Positions 1-9,148 are shown, counted from the first letter of the stretch. The stretch is 64,000 nucleotides of DNA from Aeromonas sanarellii (GCF_000820085.1 NZ_CDBN01000015.1:62001-126000); one strand, 5' to 3'. Translations and numbers: made by a program. The notes: generated by a model not told the origin, from the letters alone.

Positions 1-719
1 TTGTCCACCGCGGTCACCATCATGCCGCGACGCACCAGCTGATAGGTCCAGCCCCCCGGGCAGGCGCCGAGATCCACCGCCTTCAGGCCGGAGCACAGGC
101 GCAAGTCCCACTCTTCCCGCGGCACGAAGACGTAGAAGGCCTCTTCCAGCTTGAGGCTGGAGCGGCTCGGCGCATCGGCCGGGAAGCGCAGGCGCGGGAT
201 CCCCATGTGGAACGCGGAGTTGTTGAAGGAGTAGGAGTAACCCAGCATCAGGTGATCGTTGGCCAGGAAGAAGGCGTGGAACACCGGACGGTGGGGCGTT
301 TCCTTCTTGGTCAGGATCTCGTTGCCGCGCAGGGCCTGGCGCAGGGGCACGGTGAACTTGCGGCAGAAGGCGGAGAGCTCCTTCGCCTCGTTGGTGTCGG
401 CCGTCTCCACCCGCAGATCGCCGCAGATGGCGTAGCCCCGGGTCGCCTCGACGATGGGAGTGACCCGATCGGAGAGATCCAGCTCCTTCAGCTCGTGGGT
501 CACCACCAGCATCTGGCGGATGAAGATGAGCTCCCGGAACGGCAGCTTGCGGGCCAGCAGGTCGGCCTGCTCCTCGTCATACAGCTCGAAGAGCACGTAA
601 CCGCTGTCGTCCTTGACCCGGGCGAAACCGTAACACTGCATGTTGCTGGCACGCTCGGTGATCTCTGCCGCCGCCTCTTTCTCAAAACCCGGGCGGCAAT
701 AAAGCAGCAGATTATTCAT
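1..719 (-). CDS. rlmM: 23S rRNA 2'-O-ribose methyltransferase RlmM (C-terminus cut by window edge)
   Basis: Start codon ATG at 719-717; the frame stays open to the window edge, giving about 239 residues. The protein begins [16 protein letters not shown], contains the N-terminal substrate-recognition part, and reaches the Rossmann-fold SAM motif [15 protein letters not shown] just before the edge. RlmM methylates the ribose of C2498 in 23S rRNA in the cytoplasm. The next gene on the same strand is ygdD, which overlaps this start by 8 bases, and gcvA follows further upstream; E. coli has the same rlmM-ygdD-gcvA order, which supports the call. The catalytic second half lies outside the window and cannot be assessed. 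Confidence 0.93.
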   Translation of the reverse strand, partial: MNNLLLYCRPGFEKEAAAEITERASNMQCYGFARVKDDSGYVLFELYDEEQADLLARKLPFRELIFIRQMLVVTHELKELDLSDRVTPIVEATRGYAICGDLRVETADTNEAKELSAFCRKFTVPLRQALRGNEILTKKETPHRPVFHAFFLANDHLMLGYSYSFNNSAFHMGIPRLRFPADAPSRSSLKLEEAFYVFVPREEWDLRLCSGLKAVDLGACPGGWTYQLVRRGMMVTAVD

Positions 720-1098
720 TCTTTCCTCCAAGACGACAGCCGGCCCATATCAGAGCCGCCCATCCCAACATAAAACAGAGGCCACCGGCCGGGGTGATAA
801 GCCCCAGCCCCTTGCTGCCGAGCAGCACCATGGCGTAAATACTGCCGGAGAATCCCAGGATCCCCAGCACAAAGGCCGTGCCCGCGAAGGTAATCACCTT
901 GCCGCGCACGCCGCAGAGCCCCAGCACCATCAGGGCCAGGGCGTGGAAAAACTGATACTGCACGGCAGTGTTGAACGCCGCCAGCAGCGAGGGGGCGATA
1001 CCGGTCGCCGCCAGCCCGTGGGCGCCATAGGCCCCCAGTATGGTGGCCGTCAGGCCGAAGAAACCGGCAAGCACCAGCCAGTGTCGTTGGATCTGCAT
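712..1098 (-). CDS. ygdD: DUF423 family inner-membrane protein YgdD
   Basis: 128 residues with four hydrophobic helices and the DUF423 hallmarks AYGAHGL near the N-terminus and the FFHALALM segment. The start was placed at ATG 1098 because an AAGGAG Shine-Dalgarno lies just before it; the frame is open to an earlier ATG (1113), but that start would put the ribosome site inside the gene. The function of DUF423 proteins is unknown. The gene overlaps rlmM by 8 bases, so the two are probably translationally coupled, as in E. coli. Confidence 0.88.
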   Translation of the reverse strand: MQIQRHWLVLAGFFGLTATILGAYGAHGLAATGIAPSLLAAFNTAVQYQFFHALALMVLGLCGVRGKVITFAGTAFVLGILGFSGSIYAMVLLGSKGLGLITPAGGLCFMLGWAALIWAGCRLGGKNE

Positions 1099-1122
1099 CT
1101 TTTCTCCTTGCATTCGCGCCCC

Positions 1123-1758
1123 TCAGGCGTGCGCCAGCCTGTCGGTGACAAAGGCCCGGATCCGCTCCGCCGCCTCCCGCAGGTTGTCCTGCTCGCCAAG
1201 ACCGCTCGCCTTTCTCGGCTTGAAACCATGATCCCCGTCGGTCAGCCAGTGGACCGATACGGCGGGGGAGAAGGGGAAGTCGGCCAGCTCGGCGCGGCTG
1301 CCGAAGGTATCGCGCTCCCCCTGCAGCAGCAGGGTGGGCGTCGTGATCTGCTTGAGCACCTCCCCTCGCCAGCTATCGGGCTTGGCCGGGGGGTGGAAAG
1401 GATACCCGAGAACGACCAATCCTGCAGCATTCATCTCATCGCAGATCTCGGCGGCCATGCGCCCGCCCATGGACTTGCCCGCCAGAAACAGCCTGGGATG
1501 GGAAAACTCCTTCGCCATTTGCCGCCAGTGTGCCAGCAGCACGGGTTGTCTGTCCGGCGGCCTGCGTTTGCCGTCCTGGGCCCGCTTGCTCATATAGGGG
1601 AAGTTGAAGCGCACCACTTCGATGTCCGGCCCGGCCAGCAGAGCCGAGAGCCGGGCGAGGAAGTCGTGCTCCATGTCGGCACCCGCGCCGTGGGCCAGCA
1701 GAATGCGAACGGGGGCGTCGTGCGCCCCCTCCCGGATCACGTCCAGCGCCTCAGCCAT
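1123..1758 (-). CDS. Alpha/beta-hydrolase, Tex30/KANL3-like
   Basis: 211 residues. An early LLAHGAGADM oxyanion-type loop, a nucleophile elbow GKSMGGR (Ser near residue 96), an acid in GERDTFG and a histidine in DGDHGF make a plausible Ser-Asp-His triad. This pattern fits the Tex30/KANL3-like and dienelactone-hydrolase-like group of small cytoplasmic hydrolases; the substrate is unknown. The start overlaps the end of gcvA by 8 bases on the same strand, so it is probably co-transcribed with gcvA. Confidence 0.75.
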   Translation of the reverse strand: MAEALDVIREGAHDAPVRILLAHGAGADMEHDFLARLSALLAGPDIEVVRFNFPYMSKRAQDGKRRPPDRQPVLLAHWRQMAKEFSHPRLFLAGKSMGGRMAAEICDEMNAAGLVVLGYPFHPPAKPDSWRGEVLKQITTPTLLLQGERDTFGSRAELADFPFSPAVSVHWLTDGDHGFKPRKASGLGEQDNLREAAERIRAFVTDRLAHA

Positions 1759-2671
1759 CGGCGAGCCGGGCCCGGCGACGGGCCTCCTCCTGCTCCACCA
1801 GCTCCAGCATCCAGTCGCGGAAGGCCACTATCTTGCCCTGATCGGACTGCTGCTCCTGGCACACCAGGTAGAAGGCGTTCTTGCTCACCAGCACCTGCTC
1901 GAACGGGCAGATGAGGCGCCCCGCCTCGATCTCCGGCTGGGCCAGCACGCTGTGGCCCAGCGCCACCCCCTGACCGTGGATCGCCGCCTGGATCACCATG
2001 GTGGAGTGGCTGAAGATGGGTCCCTGGTTGACGTTTGGCGCGTCGATGTCGAGCTGGCGGAACCAGGCCTTCCAGTCGCGTCGGGAGGTGTCGTGCAGCA
2101 GGGTGTGCCGGGTCAGATCCTCCGGGGTGCGCAGGGGCTTGGGGCCGCTCAGCAAGAGCGGCGAACAGACCGGGATCAGGTACTCGGTGTGCAACTTGTC
2201 AGAGCGCAACCCAGGCCAGTTGCCGCGACCGTAGTAGATGGCCACGTCCACGTCGTCGGTGAGCGAGCCCTCGTCCATGTCCACCGCCTTGATCCGCACG
2301 TCGATATCCGGGTGGCGCTCGCTGAACTTCACCAGCCTGGGCACCAGCCACTGGATGGCGAAACTCGGCTGCAGGGAGACGGTGAGCGCCCCCTTGGCAC
2401 TGCGGGCCAGCAGCTTGTCGGTCGCCTCCGAGATGGAGGCGAAGATGTCCTTGATGTCGAGGAAGTAGCTCTGCCCCTCCTCGGTCAACAGCAGGGAGCG
2501 GTTCTTGCGGCGAAACAGCTTGATGCCGAGGTACTCCTCCAGCGCCTTGATCTGGTGGCTGATGGCGGCCTGGGTCACGAACAGCTCTTCTGCTGCGCGG
2601 GTAAAGCTCAAGTGACGAGCCGCGGCTTCAAACGCCTTCAGTGCATTGAGCGGAGGTAAACGACGAGACAT
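1751..2671 (-). CDS. gcvA: LysR-type transcriptional regulator GcvA
   Basis: 306 residues, about the length of E. coli GcvA (305). The N-terminal winged helix-turn-helix (residues 5-64, SFTRAAEELFVTQAAISHQI) is followed by a LysR substrate-binding domain. GcvA activates the glycine cleavage operon when glycine is plentiful and also drives the divergent small RNA gcvB. Here a GcvB-like RNA does lie divergently upstream (about 2758-2946), which strongly supports the assignment. The downstream hydrolase and ygdD follow on the same strand. Confidence 0.92.
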   Translation of the reverse strand: MSRRLPPLNALKAFEAAARHLSFTRAAEELFVTQAAISHQIKALEEYLGIKLFRRKNRSLLLTEEGQSYFLDIKDIFASISEATDKLLARSAKGALTVSLQPSFAIQWLVPRLVKFSERHPDIDVRIKAVDMDEGSLTDDVDVAIYYGRGNWPGLRSDKLHTEYLIPVCSPLLLSGPKPLRTPEDLTRHTLLHDTSRRDWKAWFRQLDIDAPNVNQGPIFSHSTMVIQAAIHGQGVALGHSVLAQPEIEAGRLICPFEQVLVSKNAFYLVCQEQQSDQGKIVAFRDWMLELVEQEEARRRARLADG

Positions 2672-2722
2672 GGGATCGGCCGACGATGAATTTTTCTAAT
2701 GGGGCGCATTATAAATTGTCGG

Positions 2723-2751
2723 TTGCGGGTCGACCAGTGAATAAACATAAT
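2723..2751 (+). promoter_or_regulatory. Predicted gcvB promoter (-35 TTGCGG, -10 CATAAT)
   Basis: TTGCGG at 2723-2728 and CATAAT at 2746-2751 are separated by 17 bases and point away from gcvA. The start they predict, near 2758, would give a transcript of about 190 nt ending at the terminator T-run, close to the known length of GcvB. GcvA sites should overlap this region but I could not define one with confidence. Confidence 0.5.
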
Positions 2752-2757
2752 TCGCCC

Positions 2758-2946
2758 TGCAATTCGTTGTCATATGGCTCACACCTTCTCTTCCATGTTG
2801 GTTTACATGTGGTTTTTGTGGGTGGGCTGACAAAGATTGTGGTGTTGTGTTTCTTCCTCTGCGGGAAGAAGGGGCTAAATCAGGTCGATTTAACCCAGTC
2901 TGTCATCTGAATGTGTTTGGCGCCTCCCCTGGATGGCGCCTTTTTT
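2758..2946 (+). ncRNA. gcvB: GcvB small regulatory RNA
   Basis: This non-coding stretch is divergent from gcvA, exactly where GcvB lies in enterobacteria. It carries the GU-rich R1-like seed (GATTGTGGTGTTGTGTTTC, 2835-2853), a block CCCAGTCTGTCATC (2894-2907) matching the conserved CCCTGTCTGTC element near the 3' end, and an intrinsic terminator at 2919-2946. GcvB is an Hfq-dependent RNA that represses many amino-acid and peptide uptake mRNAs by base-pairing through R1. The 5' end is inferred from the promoter and may be off by several bases. Confidence 0.85.
2919..2946 (+). terminator. Rho-independent terminator of gcvB
   Basis: Inverted arms GGCGCC (2919-2924) and GGCGCC (2935-2940) are followed by six T residues on the plus strand. 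The T-run lies on the plus side only, so it serves the plus-strand RNA rather than the minus-strand chemoreceptor gene. Confidence 0.85.
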
Positions 2947-2965
2947 CTTATCCCTGCACGCGTCA

Positions 2966-5101
2966 CTACACCCGGAACTGCCCCACCAGTTGCTGCTGCT
3001 TGTCCGCCAGTTGCGACAGCTCCCGTCCGTTGTCGGCGGAGTTGGCCGCCTCGGCCCGGATGCTGTGGCTCACATCGCGGATGTTGCTGACGTTGCGGTT
3101 GATCTCGTCCGCCACCCCGCTCTGCTCCTGCGCCGCCCTCGCGATCTGCTCGTTCATCTGGTGGATGGTGCCGACCGACTGGATGATCTGCTCCAGCACG
3201 CTGACCGACAGCTCCACCTTGCCGAGGGTCACGTCCGCCTGGCTGTGGCCGGTCAGGATCGCCTTCACCACCGCCTCGGTGCCGGACTGCAGCTCGGTGA
3301 TCAGCGTCTGGATCTCGACGATGGCGTTCTGGGTGCGGCCCGCCAGATTGCGCACCTCGTCCGCCACCACGGCGAACCCGCGCCCCTGCTCGCCGGCCCG
3401 CGCCGCCTCGATGGCGGCGTTGAGCGCCAGCAAGTTGGTCTGTTCGGCTATTCCCTGGATCACCACCAGGATGTCGTTGATGTTGTCGCTGTTGGCGGCC
3501 AAATGCTCCACCACCGGCTTGGCGTCGCTGATCACCGTCATCAGCCTGGACATGGCCTCCTGTGTCTGCGCCACCACGGACTTGCCCTCCTGGGCCGCCA
3601 TGTCCGCCTGATTGGCCGCACTCACCGCCGAGTTCGCGTTGCCGGCCACCTGCAGGGCGGTGGCGCTCAGCTCCTCGAACGCCGTCGCCACCAGGTCCAC
3701 CTCCTGATACTGGGCCTGCATGCCGGCACTGGTCCGGGCAGCTCCCTGGGCCGCCAGGGCCGCGCTGGCCCGGGTACCCGAGACGGTGTCGATCACCTGG
3801 CTGATGGTGGATTGCAGCTTGTCCAGGAAGTTGTTGAACCACTTGGCCAGCTCGCCTATCTCGTCGTCCCGCTGCAGCACGATACGCTGGGTCAGATCCC
3901 CCTCGCCGCTGGCGATGTCCTTGAGACGAGCCACCACGGTCCGGATGGGCGCGACGATGCGCTGCGCCATCAGCCAGATGCAGAACAGGGCGATCACCGA
4001 GATCCCTCCACCGATCAGCAGCTGGGCGGCCACGCTGTGCTGGGCCTGCTCCTCAAGCTGCCCCTGCAGTTGCAGGGCGGAGGCGAGCACCACGGCGCGG
4101 GGCAGCTCGATGTAGATGCCCCACTTGCGATCCGTGCCGCGCATGCTGACCGGCACGAAGGTCTGCAACAGGGCGCCGTCCGGGCTCCAACGGGTGGCCA
4201 CGTCCCCCTTGGCGAGCCAGCCGTCGAGATCCTGCGCCAACGGCGATTGCGCCAGGCGGTTGCCAGGGGCGACCTGGAATCCCTCCACACCGGCGACCCG
4301 TCCCTCGTGGCTGAGCAGCAGCACCTTGCCCTGCCCCCCGTAGAGGGTCTTGTCCATCTCCTCCACCAGGCTCTGCAGGGTGGCTAGGGAGATGTCGACC
4401 CCGACCATGCCGAGCAGATTGCCCTCCTCCAGCAGGGGAGCCGTCACCGAGGTCATCAGCACCGACTTGCCCCCCACCTCGTCCACATAGGGTTCGAGCA
4501 GGCAGAGGGCCTTGCTGCGAATGCTGCAGCTGTACCAGTCGTTCTCCAGGCCGCCGTGCTCTGACGGTTTGTCATTGGCCAGCATGGCCTCGTCCATCAC
4601 CTCCAGGGTCACCTTGCCATCGACCCTGGCCCAGTAGCTGGAGAAACGTCCCTTGTCGTTGGCCCCGAGCGCGGTCGAGCCCTGATAGTTGGCGTCTTCG
4701 CCGTCGAGCTGGTTCGGCTCGAACACCCCGTAGACCCCGATCAGGTTGGCGGAAGACTCCGCCGCATCCTGCAACTGCTGGTTGACCGCATTGCGCAGCG
4801 CCTCGGAGTGGACGAAGTTGTCGGCCGCATTCTTGCGCTGGAACAATATGCCTTCGGCCAGCAGGGTGGCCCTGAAATAGGCTTCGTCGAGGTAGCTGGT
4901 GACCCGGGCCGCCTGGGTGGCCCCCATGGCCTGCATCCAGTTTTCTGCCGCGTGCTGCCCCTCCAGCGTGGTGGAGGTGAGCACCTGCTCCTGCATGCGG
5001 GCCGCGTTGAAGAGGGAAGAGGCGACCAGGGCGGCGGCACTGGCCAACAGGCAACAACCGGCGATCAGGGTGATCCGTCCCTGAACAGAAAAAGCACTCA
5101 T
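2966..5101 (-). CDS. Methyl-accepting chemotaxis protein with periplasmic Cache-type sensor
   Basis: 711 residues. Transmembrane helix near residues 8-29, a long periplasmic region of Cache type, a second helix near residues 360-382, then a HAMP domain and the cytoplasmic signalling coiled coil with the conserved tip EQTNLLALNAAIEAARAG near residue 565. The start at ATG 5101 has AGGAA nine bases upstream; the frame is open 11 codons further back. The C-terminus ends GQFRV with no NWETF-like tether for CheR/CheB. The sensor domain probably binds a small ligand such as an amino or organic acid, but the ligand cannot be read from the sequence. It appears monocistronic. Confidence 0.9.
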   Translation of the reverse strand: MSAFSVQGRITLIAGCCLLASAAALVASSLFNAARMQEQVLTSTTLEGQHAAENWMQAMGATQAARVTSYLDEAYFRATLLAEGILFQRKNAADNFVHSEALRNAVNQQLQDAAESSANLIGVYGVFEPNQLDGEDANYQGSTALGANDKGRFSSYWARVDGKVTLEVMDEAMLANDKPSEHGGLENDWYSCSIRSKALCLLEPYVDEVGGKSVLMTSVTAPLLEEGNLLGMVGVDISLATLQSLVEEMDKTLYGGQGKVLLLSHEGRVAGVEGFQVAPGNRLAQSPLAQDLDGWLAKGDVATRWSPDGALLQTFVPVSMRGTDRKWGIYIELPRAVVLASALQLQGQLEEQAQHSVAAQLLIGGGISVIALFCIWLMAQRIVAPIRTVVARLKDIASGEGDLTQRIVLQRDDEIGELAKWFNNFLDKLQSTISQVIDTVSGTRASAALAAQGAARTSAGMQAQYQEVDLVATAFEELSATALQVAGNANSAVSAANQADMAAQEGKSVVAQTQEAMSRLMTVISDAKPVVEHLAANSDNINDILVVIQGIAEQTNLLALNAAIEAARAGEQGRGFAVVADEVRNLAGRTQNAIVEIQTLITELQSGTEAVVKAILTGHSQADVTLGKVELSVSVLEQIIQSVGTIHQMNEQIARAAQEQSGVADEINRNVSNIRDVSHSIRAEAANSADNGRELSQLADKQQQLVGQFRV

Positions 5102-5167
5102 GTATGATTTCCTGACTTCTACAGAGGTAGACACTGTATCGGATTTGGAAACAAAAACTTAACTAAA

Positions 5168-6220
5168 TCAACTCAGATCCAGGCTCAGTTGGTTGATTTC
5201 ATCGCTGCCGGGCAGACCGACCACCAGGCCGAGCAGACGAATGGGCTTTCCTTGAGCCCGTTGCAGGCCCTCGTGCAGCAGATCGTGGAAGCGGGTCGCC
5301 TGATAGCTGCCTTTGCGATAGACGGTGGTCTGGTGAAAGTCGGCGAATTTCAGCTTGATCCCCTGCCCCATCAGCGCCTCGGTGGGGCAGGACTTCGCGA
5401 AACGCAGCTCCAGCTCGGGAATGAGCCGGCTGAGCACTTCCCAGCAGGCCGCCTCGTCCAGCACGTCGCTGGCCAGGGTCGTCTCCACGCCGACCGTCTT
5501 GCGCACCCGCTGGGGCTGCACCGGCTGCTCGTCGTGACCCCAGATCCGCCCGGCCAGCATCTCCCCGAGCTTGCCGAAACGAGCGATCAGCTCCTCGTTG
5601 CCGAGCTGGCGCGCATCCTCGCAGGAGTAGAGGCCTTGCGACTCCAGCCGCTCCGCCGTCTTGCGCCCGACCCCGGGCAGCTTGGCCAAAGGCAGCTGGC
5701 GCACGAACTCGTCCACCTCCCGGGGGTGGATGACGAACAGACCGTCCGGCTTGCGCTGCTCGGAGGCGAGCTTGGCCAGGAACTTGTTCGGCGCCACCCC
5801 GGCGGAGGCGGTCAACCCCAGCTCGGCCAGGATGGCGGCACGGATCTCCATCGCCATCAGGGTGGCGCTGCCGCCGCAGTGGGGGCTGTCGGTGACGTCG
5901 AGGTAGGCCTCATCCAGCGACAGGGGCTCCACCCGCTCGGTATAGCGCAGGAAGATGGCGCGCAACTGGCGGGAGGTCTCCTTGTAGACGGCCATCCGCC
6001 CGGGGATCAGCACCAGCGGCGGGCAGAGCTTCCTGGCCAGGGCGCTCGGCATGGCGGATCGCACCCCGAAGCGGCGCGCCACATAGTTGCAGGTGGAGAT
6101 GACGCCGCGCCTGTCCGCCGAGCCGCCGATGGCGAGCGGCACCTCCCGCAGGGCCGGGTTGTCCCGCATCTCCACCGCCGCGAAGAAGCAGTCCATGTCG
6201 ATGTGAATGATCTTGCGCAT
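5168..6220 (-). CDS. dinB: DNA polymerase IV (Y-family)
   Basis: 350 residues starting MRKIIHIDMDCFFAAVE, matching E. coli DinB (351) in length and start. Catalytic acids are visible in DMDCFF (Asp8) and SLDEAYLD; the helix-hairpin-helix LPGVGRKTAERL follows, and the C-terminal QLSLDL is a plausible beta-clamp-binding motif. The enzyme does error-prone translesion synthesis under SOS control. The frame is open 22 codons upstream, but family alignment fixes the start at 6220. A consensus LexA box lies only four bases before the ATG. The gene is convergent with nothing and divergent from a small secreted-protein gene. Confidence 0.96.
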   Translation of the reverse strand: MRKIIHIDMDCFFAAVEMRDNPALREVPLAIGGSADRRGVISTCNYVARRFGVRSAMPSALARKLCPPLVLIPGRMAVYKETSRQLRAIFLRYTERVEPLSLDEAYLDVTDSPHCGGSATLMAMEIRAAILAELGLTASAGVAPNKFLAKLASEQRKPDGLFVIHPREVDEFVRQLPLAKLPGVGRKTAERLESQGLYSCEDARQLGNEELIARFGKLGEMLAGRIWGHDEQPVQPQRVRKTVGVETTLASDVLDEAACWEVLSRLIPELELRFAKSCPTEALMGQGIKLKFADFHQTTVYRKGSYQATRFHDLLHEGLQRAQGKPIRLLGLVVGLPGSDEINQLSLDLS

Positions 6221-6224
6221 ACCA

Positions 6225-6240
6225 CTGTACAAATAAACAG
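6225..6240 (-). promoter_or_regulatory. LexA box (SOS operator) of dinB
   Basis: Read on the minus strand it is CTGT-TTATTTGT-ACAG, a full match to the enterobacterial/gammaproteobacterial CTGT-N8-ACAG LexA consensus. It ends four bases before the dinB ATG, so bound LexA would cover both promoter and initiation region. Confidence 0.9.
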
Positions 6241-6344
6241 TTAACTGAGCCCATGCTACCCTAGCCCTGTCATTTCTGCCAGTCACGCAGGGCCGCCAGG
6301 GAGATAGACTCCCGAGGCAAGATGGGATCTAAGGGAGAAGAGAG

Positions 6345-6551
6345 ATGAGAGCAATCTGGCTTGGACTCTGCCTGCTGCCACTGCTGGGCACGGCAAAGGA
6401 TTACCCGACCGCCGAGTGCAGTTGGCTGTTCGAGCGCATCGAGATACTGGAGAAGGCCATCAAACAGGGGGACAAACTGGGCACCAGGGAGGAGCTGGCA
6501 AAGCGAAAGAAAGAGTTCAAGCTCAAGGCGTGCAGCCAATACGACTACTGA
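6345..6551 (+). CDS. Small exported protein of unknown function
   Basis: 68 residues, preceded by a purine-rich AGGGAGAAGAGAG ribosome site. A short hydrophobic N-terminus (MRAIWLGLCLLPLLGTAKD) looks like a signal peptide cleaved near residue 17, leaving about 50 charged, helical residues with two cysteines (SW and AC contexts) that could form a disulfide in the periplasm. I do not recognise the family. It lies divergent from dinB with the LexA box about 105 bases upstream, and convergent with the nqr operon, whose terminator follows immediately. Confidence 0.6.
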   Translation: MRAIWLGLCLLPLLGTAKDYPTAECSWLFERIEILEKAIKQGDKLGTREELAKRKKEFKLKACSQYDY

Positions 6552-6564
6552 GTCCATACCACAT

Positions 6565-6594
6565 AAAAAAGCGAGCCGACCCGGGTCGACTCGC
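6565..6594 (-). terminator. Rho-independent terminator of the nqr operon
   Basis: Inverted arms at 6571-6582 and 6583-6594 (GCGAGCCGACCC / GGGTCGACTCGC, inner pairs open) are followed on the minus strand by six T residues (A-run 6565-6570). It closes the nqrABCDEF-apbE-nqrM transcript. Confidence 0.85.
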
Positions 6595-6630
6595 TTGCAT
6601 GCCAGGTGCCTGCCGGTGCAGGCAACAGCG

Positions 6631-6855
6631 TCAGAGGATGCGGTTCTCCTCCAGCATCTTGCGACGGGCCTCTTCCTTGGCCATCTTCTTCTTGCGGTTG
6701 TCGCAGGGCTCGGGGCAGTCGCACTCCTTCTCGATGCCTATGGTGCCAAGGCCGCCACAGGAGCCGGAGATGCTCTTCTTCTGGAAGATGTAGCCGATGG
6801 CCATGGCCACCACCACCGCCAGAAACACCCCGAAGGTGATCAGAAAAATCTGCAT
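6631..6855 (-). CDS. nqrM: Na+-NQR maturation protein NqrM (DUF539)
   Basis: 74 residues: one N-terminal transmembrane helix (residues 2-23) followed by a cysteine-rich segment with SCGGLG and CDCPEPC, then a charged tail. NqrM is needed to install the iron centre between NqrD and NqrE; the four-cysteine cluster fits metal delivery. It is the last gene of the nqr operon, right after apbE, as in Vibrio. The ATG at 6855 fits the family start. Confidence 0.92.
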   Translation of the reverse strand: MQIFLITFGVFLAVVVAMAIGYIFQKKSISGSCGGLGTIGIEKECDCPEPCDNRKKKMAKEEARRKMLEENRIL

Positions 6856-6866
6856 GTCGTTACCCC

Positions 6867-7904
6867 TTACTTCTTGACCAGATAGGGTTTGAAGGCCTCC
6901 GAGTAGGTCTCCTCGAAGCCGTCGTCCGTCTTGGTGATCACGAAGATCGCCAGGCCCCGCTCCCTGGCATAGGCCAAGCTCTTCTCCGGGCCCATGACGG
7001 TCAGCGCCGTGGCCAGCCCGTCCGCCGTCATGCAGGAGGGGTGGATCACGGTCACCGACACCATACGATGCTGGATAGGCTTGCCCGTCAGCGGATCTAT
7101 GGTGTGGGAGAAGCGCTTGCCGTCCATCTCGTAGTAGTTGCGATAGTCCCCCGAGGTAGCCACGCCATTGTCGCCCGGCACTATCACCTCCTGCACCGAG
7201 CCGGCGTTGAGGGTCGGCTTCTCGATGGCCACCCGCCAGGGATGCCCCTTGCCGTTGACCCCGTTGATGCGCAGCTCGCCGCCGATCTCCACCAGGTAGT
7301 TGCGCGCCCCCAAGGATTCCAGATATTCGGCCACCTTGTCCACCCCGAAGCCCTTGGCGATGGCGGAGAGGTCCACGTAGAGATCCGGGATGTCCTTCTG
7401 CAGGGTGTCCGCGTCTACCGAGGTGATCACGTGCAGATTGCCGAGCCCGGTCTTCTGACGGGTCTGGCTGATCAGCTCGTCGGACGGCACCTTGGTCGGC
7501 TTGGCATCCGGGCCAAAGCCCCACAGATTGACCAGGGGGCCCACGGTCACGTCCAGCGCGCCGCGGCTCTCGCGGCCGATGTGTATGGCCTCTGTCACCA
7601 CCCGTGCGGTGTCGCGAGAGACCACCACCGGGGTATTGTCCCTGTGCTGGTTGAAGCGCGACAACTCGGAATCGGGTCTGTAGGTGGACATCTGATCGTT
7701 GACCCGCTCCAGCAGGACGTCGACCTCCGCCTGCAACTTGGCCCCATCCTTGACGGCGTCATCCGCCACCTTGATGGAGTAGTAGGTCCCCATGGTGCTG
7801 CCGGTGATGTGGATCTCCGGCTTGGATTGGACCGTTTCCTGACCGCACCCCGTCAAGAAAAAGGCTAGCCCGAAGGCTAGCCAGGTCTTTACAACGCTGT
7901 GCAT
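6867..7904 (-). CDS. apbE: FAD:protein FMN transferase ApbE (lipoprotein)
   Basis: 345 residues. A lipoprotein signal ends at FFLTGC (Cys near residue 20), placing the enzyme on the periplasmic face of the inner membrane. The ApbE signature GTYYSIKV and the DLSAIAKGFGVDKVAEYLE region are present. It covalently attaches FMN to the threonine of SGAT motifs in NqrB and NqrC, both encoded in the same operon. It lies three bases downstream of nqrF. Confidence 0.95.
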   Translation of the reverse strand: MHSVVKTWLAFGLAFFLTGCGQETVQSKPEIHITGSTMGTYYSIKVADDAVKDGAKLQAEVDVLLERVNDQMSTYRPDSELSRFNQHRDNTPVVVSRDTARVVTEAIHIGRESRGALDVTVGPLVNLWGFGPDAKPTKVPSDELISQTRQKTGLGNLHVITSVDADTLQKDIPDLYVDLSAIAKGFGVDKVAEYLESLGARNYLVEIGGELRINGVNGKGHPWRVAIEKPTLNAGSVQEVIVPGDNGVATSGDYRNYYEMDGKRFSHTIDPLTGKPIQHRMVSVTVIHPSCMTADGLATALTVMGPEKSLAYARERGLAIFVITKTDDGFEETYSEAFKPYLVKK

Positions 7905-7907
7905 GGA

Positions 7908-9131
7908 TCAACCACCGAAGTCATCCAGCAGGATGTTTTCGTCTTCAACGCCGAGATTTTTCAGCATGTTGATGACGGCCGCGTTCATCACGGGAGGCCC
8001 GCACATGTAGAACTCGCAATCTTCCGGCGCCTCGTGGTTCTTGAGGTAGTTCTCATAGAGCACGTTGTGGATGAAGCCGGTATAGCCGTCCCAGTTGTCT
8101 TCCGGTTGCGGATCCGACAGGGCGACGTGCCACTGGAAGTTGTCGTTCTCGGCCGCCAGCATGTCGAAGTCCTCGACATAGAACATCTCGCGCTTGGAAC
8201 GGGCACCGTACCAGAAGCTCATCTTGCGCTTGGTCTTCAGACGGCGCAGCTGGTCGAAGATGTGGGAGCGCATCGGCGCCATGCCCGCACCACCGCCGAT
8301 GAACACCATCTCGGCGTCGGTGTCCTTGGCGAAGAACTCGCCGAACGGACCGGAGATGGTCACCTTGTCCCCCGCCTTCAGGCTGAAGATGTAGGAGGAC
8401 ATCTGGCCGGGAGGAGCGGTCCAGTTGCTGGGCGGCGGGGTCGCGATCCGCACGTTCAGCATGATGATGCCGAACTCTTCCGGATAGTTCGCCATGGAGT
8501 AGGCACGGATGATCGGCTCGTTGACCTTGGACTCCAGCTCGAAGATCTTGAAACGATCCCAGTCGCCGCGATACTCCTCGGGAATGTCGAAGTTCTTGTA
8601 CTGCACGTGGTGGGCAGGGGCTTCGATCTGGATATAACCACCGGCGCGGAACGGCACGCTCTCCCCATCGGGGATCTGCAGCTTGAGCTCCTTGATGAAG
8701 GTGGCCTTGTTGTCATTGGAGATGACGGTACAGTCCCACTTCTTCACGCCGAAGATCTCTTCCGGCAGCTCGATGTCCATGTCGGAGCGCACGGTGACCT
8801 GGCAGGCCAGACGCTCGCCGTGACGGGCTTCGCCCTTGCTGATGTGATCCAGCTCGGTCGGCAGGATATCGCCGCCGCCGGACTTCACCCGCACCTTGCA
8901 CTGACCACAGGAGCCGCCGCCGCCGCAGGCGGAGGAGACGAAGATACCGCTGCCGGCCAGCACGCCGAGCAGCTTGCCACCCGCCGGGCTGGTCACAGCC
9001 TTGGCCGGGTCGCCGTTGATGCTGATTGTCACGTCACCGGCGGTCACCAGCTTGGACTTGGCAAACAGAATGACTGCCACCAAGGCCAGCAGGATCACGG
9101 TGAACATGACCACACCCAAAATAATTTCCAT
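7908..9131 (-). CDS. nqrF: Na+-translocating NADH:quinone reductase subunit F
   Basis: 407 residues. One N-terminal membrane helix (residues 3-24), a [2Fe-2S] ferredoxin domain with Cys69, Cys75 and Cys78 ([10 protein letters not shown]) and a fourth cysteine near 110, then FAD- and NADH-binding domains ([29 protein letters not shown]). It is the NADH-oxidising entry point of the complex. Standard length for the family; sixth structural gene of the operon. Confidence 0.97.
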   Translation of the reverse strand: MEIILGVVMFTVILLALVAVILFAKSKLVTAGDVTISINGDPAKAVTSPAGGKLLGVLAGSGIFVSSACGGGGSCGQCKVRVKSGGGDILPTELDHISKGEARHGERLACQVTVRSDMDIELPEEIFGVKKWDCTVISNDNKATFIKELKLQIPDGESVPFRAGGYIQIEAPAHHVQYKNFDIPEEYRGDWDRFKIFELESKVNEPIIRAYSMANYPEEFGIIMLNVRIATPPPSNWTAPPGQMSSYIFSLKAGDKVTISGPFGEFFAKDTDAEMVFIGGGAGMAPMRSHIFDQLRRLKTKRKMSFWYGARSKREMFYVEDFDMLAAENDNFQWHVALSDPQPEDNWDGYTGFIHNVLYENYLKNHEAPEDCEFYMCGPPVMNAAVINMLKNLGVEDENILLDDFGG

Positions 9132-9148
9132 CTATATTTCCTTTCCGA

